A DNA stretch of 25,294 nt from CAG-791 sp002390025 (GCA_946543465.1 CAMNLR010000123.1:1-25294), one strand, 5' to 3'. Positions 15,397 through 23,034 are shown, counted from the first letter of the stretch. Translations and numbers: made by a program. The notes: generated from the sequence alone by a model not told the origin.

Positions 15397-16932
15397 TCAC
15401 CTCCTCTCCTGTCCGCTTGCTTTTGACATGGAGCGGGAATAATGCTTTCCCGTTGCCTGCCGGATCTGATAGGCTTTGCCCTCGGCAAATGCCCGCGCAT
15501 CCTCTTCGGTAAAGGCAGATCCGTCGGAAGAAAGAACAACATCCGCTTCCGATGCGCTCTTCCTGTCCTCTCCGTTTTTATCGTCTGAGCCGCGGTCCTC
15601 ACTGATAAACCGTCCGGTATCGGGATCGATTCCCGCCATGGCGGCGGCATCCCGGTCAAACTGCAGTTCTTCTTCGGTAAGGCTGCGCACTTTCAGACGC
15701 ATGATGCGGTTGTGGCGCATGACGAGAACGGAGATCTGGATCCCCAGATATTTGAAGCTGTCGCCCGCCACCGGAATGTGCGGAAAGGCCTCATAGGCGA
15801 GCTCATTCATCAGCTTCCGCCCGATCTCCTCTTCCTGGGCCTCTGTGTAGGAAATGCCCAGTTCATCGAGCACGTCGAGCACATGCTCCTCGGGGTTGAC
15901 GCTGTAGGAGCCGTCCGTCATGGGAACGACATTGCGGACCGCGCGGTCGTCCTCATCCCAGATCTCACCGACCAGTTCCTCGAGGATATCCTCGTCCGTG
16001 ACAATGCCCAGCGTTCCGCCGTAATTGTCCGTGACCACGGCGAGATTGATCTTTTTGCGCGACATGATCTCCAGGAGGTCGTCGATCTTGGTCGACTGAT
16101 GGACGAAAAAGGGCTCATACAGAAGGGGGCGGATATCCAGTGCCTCACCTCTGCGGATATAGTAGCGGATGTAGCGGCGGATATGGAGAATTCCTATGAT
16201 ATTGTCGATCGTACCCTCGTAGACCGGCAGACGGCTGTGGTTCTGCTCCTTGATGAAGGCCAGAATCTCCTCCTGCGGCATGTCAATGTCGATCGCCGCC
16301 ACGTCTACACGGCTTGTCAGGATACTCTCCACCGTGACATCGCCGAACTGCAGGGCGGACGAGATCAGGTTGCCCTGCTCCTCGTTGATCTTGCCCTCCT
16401 CGGCCATATCCTCAATGATGTCATAGATATCATTTTCCGTGACGGAGGCCGTATCGTCCCCTTTGGTCATCTTCGCGACCGCGTTTCCAATCCAGGTCAG
16501 CAGGGCTGCGAAGGGGCGCAGTATTGTCATCAGCACGCAAAGAACCCCTGCCGTCAAAAGACTCAGGGGCTCATTATATTTCCGCGCAAGACTCTTGGGC
16601 AGCATCTCTCCGAAGAAAAATACTACCAGCGTGGTGATCAGTGTGGAAATGGAAACCGCCGAGACGCCCCACCGCTTGGTGACATACACCGTCACGATGG
16701 AGGCCGTGGCCAGATGAACGATATTGGTACAAATCAGGAGCGTCGTAATCGCTCTGTCAAAATGTTCTATTACGTAAAGAGCGCGGACTGCGCTTTTTTC
16801 ACCCTTTTCTGCATCAGTCCTGATGCGCACACGGGAAACCGAGGCAAATGCTGTCTCCATTACGGCAAACAACATGGCTGCAAGGAGCAGCAGTATCACA
16901 ATCAGCCATGTAGATCGACTGCCATCGTCCAT
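15397..16932 (-). CDS. CorC/HlyC/CNNM-family membrane protein, upstream copy
   Basis: Paralogue of the next gene, 511 residues. DUF21 membrane domain about 1-180 (AVMETAFASVSRVRI; FFGEMLPKSLARKYN), CBS pair about 205-330 (SRLPVYEGTIDNIIGILH; VVTDNYGGTLGIVTDEDILE), CorC_HlyC domain about 350-430. It differs from its partner by an ~80-residue acidic/Ser-rich C-terminal tail with no recognised motif. It is first in the operon and has its own good promoter at 17028-17056. The ribosome site before ATG 16932 is weak (GAGAG, rather far), so the start is less certain. Two different copies may form a hetero-oligomer or serve different ions; this is inference. Confidence 0.9.
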   Translation of the reverse strand: MDDGSRSTWLIVILLLLAAMLFAVMETAFASVSRVRIRTDAEKGEKSAVRALYVIEHFDRAITTLLICTNIVHLATASIVTVYVTKRWGVSAVSISTLITTLVVFFFGEMLPKSLARKYNEPLSLLTAGVLCVLMTILRPFAALLTWIGNAVAKMTKGDDTASVTENDIYDIIEDMAEEGKINEEQGNLISSALQFGDVTVESILTSRVDVAAIDIDMPQEEILAFIKEQNHSRLPVYEGTIDNIIGILHIRRYIRYYIRRGEALDIRPLLYEPFFVHQSTKIDDLLEIMSRKKINLAVVTDNYGGTLGIVTDEDILEELVGEIWDEDDRAVRNVVPMTDGSYSVNPEEHVLDVLDELGISYTEAQEEEIGRKLMNELAYEAFPHIPVAGDSFKYLGIQISVLVMRHNRIMRLKVRSLTEEELQFDRDAAAMAGIDPDTGRFISEDRGSDDKNGEDRKSASEADVVLSSDGSAFTEEDARAFAEGKAYQIRQATGKHYSRSMSKASGQERR

Positions 16933-16992
16933 AAAATCGAATCACTCTCTTTCTTCAAAACATAGTGCTTTCAATCATAGTACTCAGCCTGT

Positions 16993-17011
16993 CATTCCCC
17001 TCCGGGAAATG
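16993..17011. promoter_or_regulatory. Small hairpin in the CorC operon leader
   Basis: An imperfect stem, CATTCCCC/GGGAAATG around TCC, lies about 20 bases after the predicted start of the CorC transcript. Flanking CATAG/CTATG could extend it. There is no match to a Mg riboswitch that I can see. Confidence 0.4.
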
Positions 17012-17027
17012 CATCTATGATTTCGAA

Positions 17028-17056
17028 AGTATACCATACTACATAGCTGTTATCAA
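17028..17056 (-). promoter_or_regulatory. Promoter of the CorC pair
   Basis: Minus-strand TTGATA (17056-17051), 17-bp spacer, TATACT (17033-17028) preceded by TGG. This gives a leader of about 90 bases before ATG 16932. Confidence 0.8.
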
Positions 17057-17078
17057 ATCATTCTAAGGCATCCACGGC

Positions 17079-17110
17079 AAAAAACAGGTGCGGGACCCCG
17101 TCCCGCACCC
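17079..17110 (-). terminator. Terminator of the riboflavin operon
   Basis: Perfect 10-bp stem GGTGCGGGAC/GTCCCGCACC (17087-17096 with 17100-17109), followed on the minus strand by TG and six T (17084-17079). It lies about 125 bases beyond the ribH stop, past the repeats. Confidence 0.9.
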
Positions 17111-17149
17111 GGCATCCGGACCCCGCGAGTGAGCCCTGAACTCTTATTC

Positions 17150-17275
17150 AATCAAACATCCATAGAGCGGATCAGATTGACCGTCTCGTTGAATCACACA
17201 TCTATAGAGAGGAGCAGATCAGCTGTCTCGTTGAATTACACATCCATTGTACGGATCAGATTGACCATCTCGATG
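17150..17275. repeat. Three 42-bp repeats copying the 3' end of ribH
   Basis: Units at 17150-17191, 17192-17233 and 17234-17275, exactly 42 bp apart. The third contains the true last codons and stop of ribH; the other two follow it. Each keeps the ribH frame and ends in a stop: read on past the stops, they give tails related to VNLIRTMDV (ADLLLSIDV and VNLIRSMDV). Confidence 0.9.
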
Positions 17276-17703
17276 GCGCCAAGCGCGCAGTCATAGCCCT
17301 TGTTGCCCGCCTTGGTGCCGGCACGCTCAATGGCCTGTTCGATATTTTCAGTCGTGACGACGCCGAACATAACGGGCACACCGCTCTCCATGGAAGCGGC
17401 GGCAACCCCTTTGGAAACCTCATTGCAGACATAATCATAGTGGCTGGTCGATCCGCGGATCACGGCGCCCAGGGCGATGACAGCGTCATATTTGCCGCTC
17501 TTTGCCATCTTTTTGGCGATCAGGGGAATCTCGAAGGCTCCGGGGACCCACGCCACATCGACGTCCTCTTCATTCATGCCATGGCGGACCAGACCGTCGA
17601 TCGCGCCTCCCAGAAGCTTGGAGGTGATGAACTCATTAAACCTTGCCACCACGATACCGATCTTAATACCCTCTGCAACTACCTTTCCTTCTAAAGTTCT
17701 CAT
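17236..17703 (-). CDS. ribH: 6,7-dimethyl-8-ribityllumazine synthase
   Basis: Condenses 5-amino-6-ribitylamino-uracil with 3,4-dihydroxy-2-butanone 4-phosphate to lumazine, the penultimate riboflavin step. It has 155 residues, the usual length. Motifs: IGIVVARFNEFIT near the N-terminus, VPGAFEIPL, ALGAVIRGSTSHYDYV (the catalytic His lies in the SHYD/H region), GVPVMFGVVTTENIEQA, and RAGTKAGNKG before the C-terminal helix. AAGGAGAG lies seven bases before ATG 17703. It is last in the operon, 300 bp after ribBA. Its 3' end is tandemly repeated beyond the stop. Confidence 0.97.
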   Translation of the reverse strand: MRTLEGKVVAEGIKIGIVVARFNEFITSKLLGGAIDGLVRHGMNEEDVDVAWVPGAFEIPLIAKKMAKSGKYDAVIALGAVIRGSTSHYDYVCNEVSKGVAAASMESGVPVMFGVVTTENIEQAIERAGTKAGNKGYDCALGAIEMVNLIRTMDV

Positions 17704-18003
17704 TAGATTACTCTCCTTATATCAAAATGATACTATCAAAATAAAATAACTCAGATTAAAAACAAAATAACTCAGATTAAAATATCGTCACTCAAAGGTC
17801 TTTTAAAATTTTTAAATTCAGAGTCTGCACAGCACATACCTCGGGGAAGAAAGTTGGGATGCGCATTCAGATGTTTCCAGAGAAACGTAAGTGAAAAAGA
17901 TGGGATCGGTCACGGCCTTGGCTGCCGGACATTTGTGATTCCTATGCTCGAAATAAAGATATATGCTGTGAAGACTCATCCTTTCTCATTCAAGACCCGC
18001 TGT
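17704..18003. other. 300-bp ribBA-ribH gap without a gene
   Basis: AT-rich on the ribH side. It holds an exact 18-bp direct repeat, AAAATAACTCAGATTAAA, at 17743-17760 and 17764-17781. No confident terminator, promoter or riboswitch was recognised. The length is unusual inside a rib operon, so an internal promoter or processing site is possible. Confidence 0.6.
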
Positions 18004-19203
18004 TTAATACTTCAGCATATGCCCCATTTTCACCTGCTTGGTCTTCAGGTAGAAGGCGTCGTAGGGATTGGCTTCGATCTGGATCGGCACGCGCTCGGTG
18101 ATCTCCAGGCCGAATTCCTCCAGCTGATAGACCTTGTCCGGGTTGTTGGTCAGGATCCGCATGGTCTTGACGCCCAGTTCGCGCAGGATCTGCGCGCCGA
18201 TGAAGTACTCGCGCTCGTCGCCCGCAAAGCCCAGAGCCAGATTGGCTTCCAGAGTATCCATTCCCTTCTCCTGCAGTTCATAGGCGCGGAGCTTGTTGAT
18301 CAGGCCGATTCCTCTGCCTTCCTGGCGCATGTAGAGGATGATGCCGCGCCCCTCTTTTTCGATCCTGGTCATGGCGGAGGCAAGCTGCTGTCCGCAGTCG
18401 CAGCGAAGGGAACCGAAGGTGTCGCCGGTCAGGCACTCGGAGTGGACACGGCAGAGGATGTCTTTTCCGTCGCCGATCTCACCCTTGACCAGGGCGATGT
18501 GGTGCTCGCCGTTTAAGCGGTTGACAAAGCCATAGGCACGGAAATCACCGTATTTGGTGGGCAGGTTGACTTCCGCCATCTTGTCCACAAGGTGATCATG
18601 GCATTTGCGGTAGTTCTGGAGCTCCTTGATGCTCATGAAGGTGATGCCCCATTTCTCCGCCAGCTGTTTGAGCTCTGTGGTGCGCATCATGGTTCCGTCT
18701 TCGCGCATGATCTCACAGCAGAGGCCGCAGGCGTGAAGGCCTGCCAGACGGCACAGATCCACAGTCGCCTCGGTGTGTCCGTCTCTCTCCAGAACGCCGT
18801 TGGGCTTTGCCAGAAGGGGGAACATATGACCCGGCCTGCGGAAGTCCTCCGGCTTCGCTCCCTCCTCTACAACGGCCATTGCCGTCATGGAGCGCTCTTT
18901 TGCAGAGATGCCGGTGGTCGTAGAGACATGGTCGATGGAGATCGTAAACGCTGTCTCGTGGTTGTCAGTGTTGGTGCGGACCATCTGGGGGATCTGCAGA
19001 CGTCTGACATACTCCTCGGACATGGGCATGCAGATCAGGCCCTTGCCGTGTGTCGCCATGAAATTGATATTTTCGGTAGTTGCAAACTCTGCGGCACAGA
19101 TGAAATCTCCCTCGTTTTCGCGGTCGGGATCATCCACGACCAGAATGATCTTGCCGTCCCGAAGGTCCTGCAGTGCCTGTTTTATCGATTGAAACTGATC
19201 CAT
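18004..19203 (-). CDS. ribBA: Bifunctional DHBP synthase / GTP cyclohydrolase II
   Basis: Supplies both early branches of riboflavin synthesis. Residues 1-200 are the RibB half: DDPDRENEGD acidic loop, ATHGKGLICMPM, HVSTTTGISAKERS, and RRPGHMFPLLAK. Residues 205-399 are the RibA half: HSECLTGDTFGSLRCDCGQQ (zinc ligands C-x-C and upstream C), YMRQEGRGIGL, and LTNNPDKV. At 399 residues it is normal for the fusion. AAGGAT lies eight bases before ATG 19203. It is preceded by a 308-bp repeat-filled gap after ribE and followed by a 300-bp gap before ribH. Confidence 0.97.
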   Translation of the reverse strand: MDQFQSIKQALQDLRDGKIILVVDDPDRENEGDFICAAEFATTENINFMATHGKGLICMPMSEEYVRRLQIPQMVRTNTDNHETAFTISIDHVSTTTGISAKERSMTAMAVVEEGAKPEDFRRPGHMFPLLAKPNGVLERDGHTEATVDLCRLAGLHACGLCCEIMREDGTMMRTTELKQLAEKWGITFMSIKELQNYRKCHDHLVDKMAEVNLPTKYGDFRAYGFVNRLNGEHHIALVKGEIGDGKDILCRVHSECLTGDTFGSLRCDCGQQLASAMTRIEKEGRGIILYMRQEGRGIGLINKLRAYELQEKGMDTLEANLALGFAGDEREYFIGAQILRELGVKTMRILTNNPDKVYQLEEFGLEITERVPIQIEANPYDAFYLKTKQVKMGHMLKY

Positions 19204-19245
19204 ATTATTTATCCTTCTTTCTCTATTTTTATTTTTCCGTTACCG

Positions 19246-19400
19246 CAGCAACGCTTTATACTCTTTAATAATGTTTTATATCAATAGCGTTTTATACTCT
19301 TTAGCAATGTTTTATATAAGCAACGTTTTTATACTCTCTGGCAATGTTTTATATCAATAATGCTTTATACTCTTTCGAAATGTTTTATACTGCTTTAGGC
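19246..19400. repeat. About four ~35-40-bp AT-rich tandem repeats before ribBA
   Basis: Imperfect units of the type GCAACGTTTTTATACTCT followed by GGCAATGTTTTATATCAATA. Read on the minus strand each contains TATAAAAC and GAGTATAAA strings, so chance -10-like sequences abound. No coding potential was seen. Confidence 0.8.
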
Positions 19401-19408
19401 ATGCACAA

Positions 19409-19517
19409 GGCATCTGAAACATGAAGAACATCCGAAACATGAATGAAACATCCGGAATATGAATAAAGCATCCGGTACATGAATAAAACTTCCAGAACAT
19501 GAACAGAGCATCTAGAA
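19409..19517. repeat. 20-bp tandem repeats running on from the ribE stop
   Basis: Five units (19411, 19429, 19449, 19469, 19489) of the type CATCCGGAATATGAATAAAG, with a partial sixth, CATCTAGAA (19509-19517), that contains the ribE stop. The array, with the one before ribBA, fills most of the 19204-19511 gap. Confidence 0.85.
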
Positions 19518-20207
19518 GCCGTTCCTCATCAGGAAATCCCGGGTGATGCCGCCAGAGGCTTTTCCGGAGGCTGCCTTTACTCCCGCCCCGGAGGACGCGC
19601 TGCTTCCCGGCAGGGGCGCGCCGGCATACAGGAGTTTCTCCACGTATTTCCCGATGATATCTGTCTCCAGGTTGACGGGATCGCCTTTTTTGCGGTCCTG
19701 CAGGACCGTCTGCGCGACAGTGTGGGGAATGGCAGAGATTGAAAAGCTTGTCTCTCCCACATTTGCAACGGTCAGGCTGATGCCGTCCACCGTGATGGAA
19801 CCCTTCTCGACGATATAGCGCAGAACCTGGGGTTCCGCACGGAAGGTGTACCAGATGGCATTGTCGTCCCGGCGCAGCTCTGTGATGGTCCCGACGCCGT
19901 CCACATGCCCGGCAACGATGTGGCCGCCGAATCGTCCGTCGGCCGCCATGGCCCTCTCGAGGTTAACGCGGACACCGGGAGCCAGTCGGGAAAAAGCCGT
20001 TCGCCGCAGGGTCTCGTGCATGACATCGGCCGTAAATGTATCGCTGCTCAGAGAGGTGACCGTGAGGCAGATCCCGTTGACGGCGATGCTGTCGCCGATC
20101 TTCGCGTCCTCCAGCACTTTTTTGGCCCCTATGGTCAGCACTGCGGAGGCACGTCCCTTCCTGATCTGACGGATGGTCCCCATCTCTTCCACAATTCCTG
20201 TAAACAT
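19512..20207 (-). CDS. ribE: Riboflavin synthase, alpha chain
   Basis: Dismutates two lumazines to riboflavin. Start ATG 20207 is chosen because it gives MFTGIVEEMG, the invariant family N-terminus, with AAAGGA eight bases upstream; the frame extends to 20381 but over a hairpin cluster. The two barrels show DSIAVNGICLTVT and GHIVAGHVDGVG (first), then GSITVDGISLTVAN and ISAIPHTVAQT (second). At 231 residues it is slightly longer than usual because of a Gly/Ala/Ser-rich tail after residue 195. It follows ribD after 207 bp. Confidence 0.96.
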   Translation of the reverse strand: MFTGIVEEMGTIRQIRKGRASAVLTIGAKKVLEDAKIGDSIAVNGICLTVTSLSSDTFTADVMHETLRRTAFSRLAPGVRVNLERAMAADGRFGGHIVAGHVDGVGTITELRRDDNAIWYTFRAEPQVLRYIVEKGSITVDGISLTVANVGETSFSISAIPHTVAQTVLQDRKKGDPVNLETDIIGKYVEKLLYAGAPLPGSSASSGAGVKAASGKASGGITRDFLMRNGF

Positions 20208-20228
20208 ATTTTTCATCCTTTCACAGCA

Positions 20229-20396
20229 TGCCGCTCGCCAGAGCGGCACCCGAGGAGAAATCCCGTAACGGGTTTCTCTGATGGGATCAGCAGAGTTTTG
20301 GTCCGTCCCGCGGCACAAAACTCTGCGGGTGAAAAATCTTGTATCGACAAGATTTTTCACTCTTTCATTGAAAAGCTGCATGAAAGAGCTGCATGC
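20229..20396. repeat. Cluster of five consecutive hairpins between ribD and ribE
   Basis: Perfect or near-perfect stems: 20229-20248 (8 bp, TGCCGCTC/GAGCGGCA), 20255-20278 (10 bp, one bulge), 20290-20326 (11 bp, GCAGAGTTTTG type), 20329-20360 (14 bp, loop ATCG), 20360-20388 (8 bp). A direct repeat AGCTGCATG follows (20374-20382, 20388-20396). No T run makes any of them an obvious terminator. The first stem recurs near 24701. It may be a composite dispersed repeat or an mRNA stabilising/processing region. Confidence 0.9.
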
Positions 20397-20414
20397 GCCT
20401 GTTCTGACTGAGTT

Positions 20415-21548
20415 TTATTTTTCTTTTTTCCGGAGGCTTCCCTCTATGAGAAAATCTTCTCCCAGCCTGGTGACGGCGGTATTTTCCAGATGGAAGGCGA
20501 AGGGAGGCGCCGTCACGCCCTGTCCCTCGACAGGGGTCTTAGCGTCCCGGCCGCCGAACAGTTTGGGCGAGACATAGGCCATGACGCGGTTGACGATCCC
20601 GCTCTCAAGCGCCGACCAGTTGAGGGTTCCCCCTCCCTCCAGCAGGATACTGTCGATCTTCTCACTGCCGAGCTTTTTCATCAGTTCTCTCAGGTCGATG
20701 CCGCCCGATTCCGCTCTCGCAACCCGAAGTACACGGCAGCCTTTTTGCTCATAGCCGCGGACAGCCTCCTCATCCTCCGAGGCCGTCGCGATGATGGTGG
20801 GGACTTCAAATGCCGTTTGGACGATTTTCGAAGTCATGGGGGTGCGCAGGCTGCTGTCGCAGATGATGCGGACAGGTTTTCTGGCCCCGGGCAGACGGCA
20901 GGTCAGGAGCGGATCATCCGCCAGTACTGTCCCCACGCCGGCCATAATGCCGAAGAGATTTCCCCGCATGGCATGGACATGCGCCCTTGCCTCCTCGCCG
21001 GTGATCCACTGGGATTTCCCTGTAAAGGCAGCGATCTTTCCGTCCAGTGTCATGGCGTATTTCATGACAACATAGGGTGTTCCGGTCTGAATATAGTGGA
21101 AAAAGATCTCATTGACGGCGTCGCATTCGTCCCTAAGGACCCCCTCCGTCACTTCCACACCGTGGTCACGGAGGATCCGGATCCCCTTTCCGGCCACCAG
21201 AGGGTTGGGGTCGCCGCTTCCGACCACGACACGGCGGATGCCCGCCTCCAGGATCGCATCGGTGCAGGGAGGCTGTCTGCCATGATGGCAGCAGGGCTCC
21301 AGAGTCACGTACATGGTCGCACCCGCCGGAGGTTCCATACAGTGTTTGAGCGCGTTGCGCTCCGCGTGAAGCTCACCGTAACGCTCGTGGTAACCCTCTG
21401 CAATGACCGTGCCGTCATCCCTGACAATGACTGCGCCGACCACCGGATTGGGGGAAACCCATCCGCGTCCCCTCAGTGCCAGTTCCAGGGCCATGCGCAT
21501 ATATTTTTCGTCGTTCAGACGATCCTTCTCTCTTGCTGCTTCCGCCAT
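20415..21548 (-). CDS. ribD: Bifunctional riboflavin deaminase/reductase
   Basis: Second and third steps of the GTP branch: pyrimidine deamination, then reduction of the ribosyl side chain. The deaminase domain (about 1-145) has the zinc motif LHAERNAL and LEPCCHHGRQPPC, and NPVVGAVIV. The reductase domain (about 150-377) has YVVMKYAMTLDGKIA, SQWITGEEARAHVH and ILLEGGGTLNWS. At 377 residues it is the normal fusion length. AGGAGG lies five bases before ATG 21548. First gene of the operon, it lies behind an FMN riboswitch and terminator. Confidence 0.97.
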   Translation of the reverse strand: MAEAAREKDRLNDEKYMRMALELALRGRGWVSPNPVVGAVIVRDDGTVIAEGYHERYGELHAERNALKHCMEPPAGATMYVTLEPCCHHGRQPPCTDAILEAGIRRVVVGSGDPNPLVAGKGIRILRDHGVEVTEGVLRDECDAVNEIFFHYIQTGTPYVVMKYAMTLDGKIAAFTGKSQWITGEEARAHVHAMRGNLFGIMAGVGTVLADDPLLTCRLPGARKPVRIICDSSLRTPMTSKIVQTAFEVPTIIATASEDEEAVRGYEQKGCRVLRVARAESGGIDLRELMKKLGSEKIDSILLEGGGTLNWSALESGIVNRVMAYVSPKLFGGRDAKTPVEGQGVTAPPFAFHLENTAVTRLGEDFLIEGSLRKKEK

Positions 21549-21610
21549 TGCTTCCTCCTGCTGCAGACCGGATCATGTGACAGTGCCTCTGCAGCGTGTT
21601 TGTATGTCCG

Positions 21611-21655
21611 AAAAAAAAGCTGCCCGGTCTGATCTTATTCAGTCCAGGGCAGCTC
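21611..21655 (-). terminator. Riboswitch-controlled terminator in the rib leader
   Basis: Stem AGCTGCCCtGG-type (21654-21644 with 21627-21618), followed on the minus strand by eight T (21618-21611). It lies 63 bases before ribD and downstream of the FMN aptamer, so it is the likely expression platform. Confidence 0.85.
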
Positions 21656-21689
21656 TTTCCACGTCAAAAAGACATTCAAAAAGTAAGAA

Positions 21690-21720
21690 AGCTCCGGAAC
21701 AATTCATCTGTTCCAGAGCT
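21690..21720. promoter_or_regulatory. Second hairpin in the rib leader
   Basis: A 12-bp stem AGCTCCGGAACA/TGTTCCAGAGCT (one mismatch) between aptamer and terminator. On the minus strand it has only a broken T run (TTCTTACTTTTT); on the plus strand it is followed by CTTTTT. It may be an additional terminator or an anti-terminator part. Confidence 0.6.
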
Positions 21721-21826
21721 CTTTTTACAATGTAAAGGAATATGAAAAAGAATGTATCATCTGCGACACACATCCTGCCGCAAGCATCCAAAAGAGATGA
21801 AGCAACACTTTCTCATACCTTTTCAA

Positions 21827-21936
21827 ACCTTCTTCCATCCAGACTTTACTGTCGGCTTCGGAGTTTCACCGAATCATGCCTTGCGGCTCGTGGGCTGTAC
21901 CACCGGTAGGGACTTGCACCCTGCCCTGAAGATTTA
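21827..21936 (-). ncRNA. FMN riboswitch (RFN element)
   Basis: The minus strand shows the conserved blocks in order: ATCTTCAGGGCAGGGTGCAA, CCCTACCGGTGGT, AGCCCACGAGCC, GGTGAAACTCCGAAGC, CGACAGTAAAGTC and GGATGGAAGAAGG. It senses FMN and should reduce rib operon transcription when FMN is plentiful, through the downstream terminator. Confidence 0.97.
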
Positions 21937-21957
21937 TCTATTCAATTTACAAAAAGT

Positions 21958-21986
21958 ATCATACTTCTATACTTTAACACTGTCAA
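21958..21986 (-). promoter_or_regulatory. Riboflavin operon promoter
   Basis: Minus-strand TTGACA (21986-21981), 17-bp spacer, TATGAT (21963-21958). The start, near 21951, is about 15 bases before the FMN aptamer. Confidence 0.9.
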
Positions 21987-22006
21987 GCGCAAGTATACAA
22001 AAACTC

Positions 22007-22939
22007 TTACTGTACCTCGACAAGTTCAATCCGGAAGTTGAGCTCTTTGCCGGCCATCTCATGATTGGCGTCCAGTGTGATGTTGACGTCATCCTTGGCT
22101 GTGACAGTGACCGGGAAAGGCTGTCCCATCATGTTGCGCAAATAGACGCGCTCGCCGACGTTGAGGTTTTCAGAGCCGGGAAGCTGCGCGATCTCAATGG
22201 TGATGATCTGCTCGGGATCGGGCAGGCCGTAGGCCTCCTCAGGCATAAGATGAACATCGACTGTCTGGCCGACTTCCATATCCGCAACCGCCTGGTCGAA
22301 TCCGCGGATCATCATGCCGGCGCCGCAGATGAACTCCAGGGGCTCGCCCCGGTCATAGGAGGAATCAAACTGAGTGCCGTCGTCGAAGGTTCCTCTGTAA
22401 TGGACTCTGACGTATTTGCCGGCGTTTTTGCCTTCCAGAATGATCTGAGGCGCACCGCCTCCGCAGCATCCGCCGCATCCGCCGCTCTCGCAGCCGCCCT
22501 CTTCGCAGCCGCCTTCTTCGCAGCCGCCCTCTTCACCGTGGTGGCCGCAGCATCCGCCGTCTTCTTCCCCATCGCCGTGATGGCCGCACTCGTGGCCTTC
22601 GCCGTGGTGATGATGGTCACAGTTTGCGCCCGAAGAGACGAGCTCGCCGCGCAGATAAGACTCGACCGCCTGGTCTGCGTCACCTTCCGCGCCTGCCACG
22701 ACAGTGATTCCTGCATTTGTCAGCGCATTCAGGGCACCTCCGCCCAGGCCGCCGCAGATCAGGACTTCAATGGCCTTGTCCGCAAGGAGTCCCGCCAGAG
22801 CGCCGTGGCCGATCCCGTTGGATCCGACGATCTCGCTGGCGATGATCCTGCCTTCCTGTACATCATAGACCTTGAACTGCTCGGTTCTGCCAAAGTGCTG
22901 GAAAATGTTGCCGTTTTCATAGGTTGCTGCAATTCTCAT
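22007..22939 (-). CDS. NifX/NifB-type cluster-binding domain fused to SlyD-type FKBP isomerase
   Basis: Fusion of 310 residues. Residues 1-104 resemble the dinitrogenase iron-molybdenum cofactor family (MRIAATYENGNIFQHFG; EVLICGGLGGGALNAL). Residues 107-163 are a metal-binding-looking linker with ten Cys and nine His, including DHHHH, CCGHH and EEGGC repeats (15-bp DNA repeats near 22490-22540). Residues 165-310 are a SlyD-like FKBP with inserted chaperone flap: YRGTFDDGTQFDSS, GAGMMIRGFDQAV, EEAYGLPDPE, and the closing ANHEMAGKELNF. SlyD proteins are prolyl isomerase/chaperones that often bind nickel through a C-terminal His tail; here the metal tail sits between domains. Infer a cytosolic metallochaperone or Fe-S/heterometal delivery protein. 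No nif genes are nearby. AAAGG lies upstream of ATG 22939. Confidence 0.85.
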   Translation of the reverse strand: MRIAATYENGNIFQHFGRTEQFKVYDVQEGRIIASEIVGSNGIGHGALAGLLADKAIEVLICGGLGGGALNALTNAGITVVAGAEGDADQAVESYLRGELVSSGANCDHHHHGEGHECGHHGDGEEDGGCCGHHGEEGGCEEGGCEEGGCESGGCGGCCGGGAPQIILEGKNAGKYVRVHYRGTFDDGTQFDSSYDRGEPLEFICGAGMMIRGFDQAVADMEVGQTVDVHLMPEEAYGLPDPEQIITIEIAQLPGSENLNVGERVYLRNMMGQPFPVTVTAKDDVNITLDANHEMAGKELNFRIELVEVQ

Positions 22940-22968
22940 GTGAAAAAATTTACCTTTCTGTATAAATG

Positions 22969-23004
22969 TTTTAGTGACTCTATATATTTTAGTGACTCTA
23001 ATAA
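22969..23004. repeat. 18-bp tandem repeat upstream of the NifX-SlyD gene
   Basis: TTTTAGTGACTCTA occurs at 22969-22982 and 22987-23000, 18 bp apart, 30-60 bases before the start codon on the minus strand. Direct repeats at this position could be an operator or part of the promoter. No clear -35/-10 pair was found. Confidence 0.6.
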
Positions 23005-23034
23005 ATAATAGAATGTCTTTTCAGACGATTATAC

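Noticed and set aside
19246..19517. CRISPR array
   Set aside because: Units are directly adjacent imperfect repeats without unique spacers, and no cas gene is present.
20208..20381. Upstream extension of ribE to 20381
   Set aside because: It would translate the hairpin cluster; riboflavin synthases begin at MFTGIVEE.
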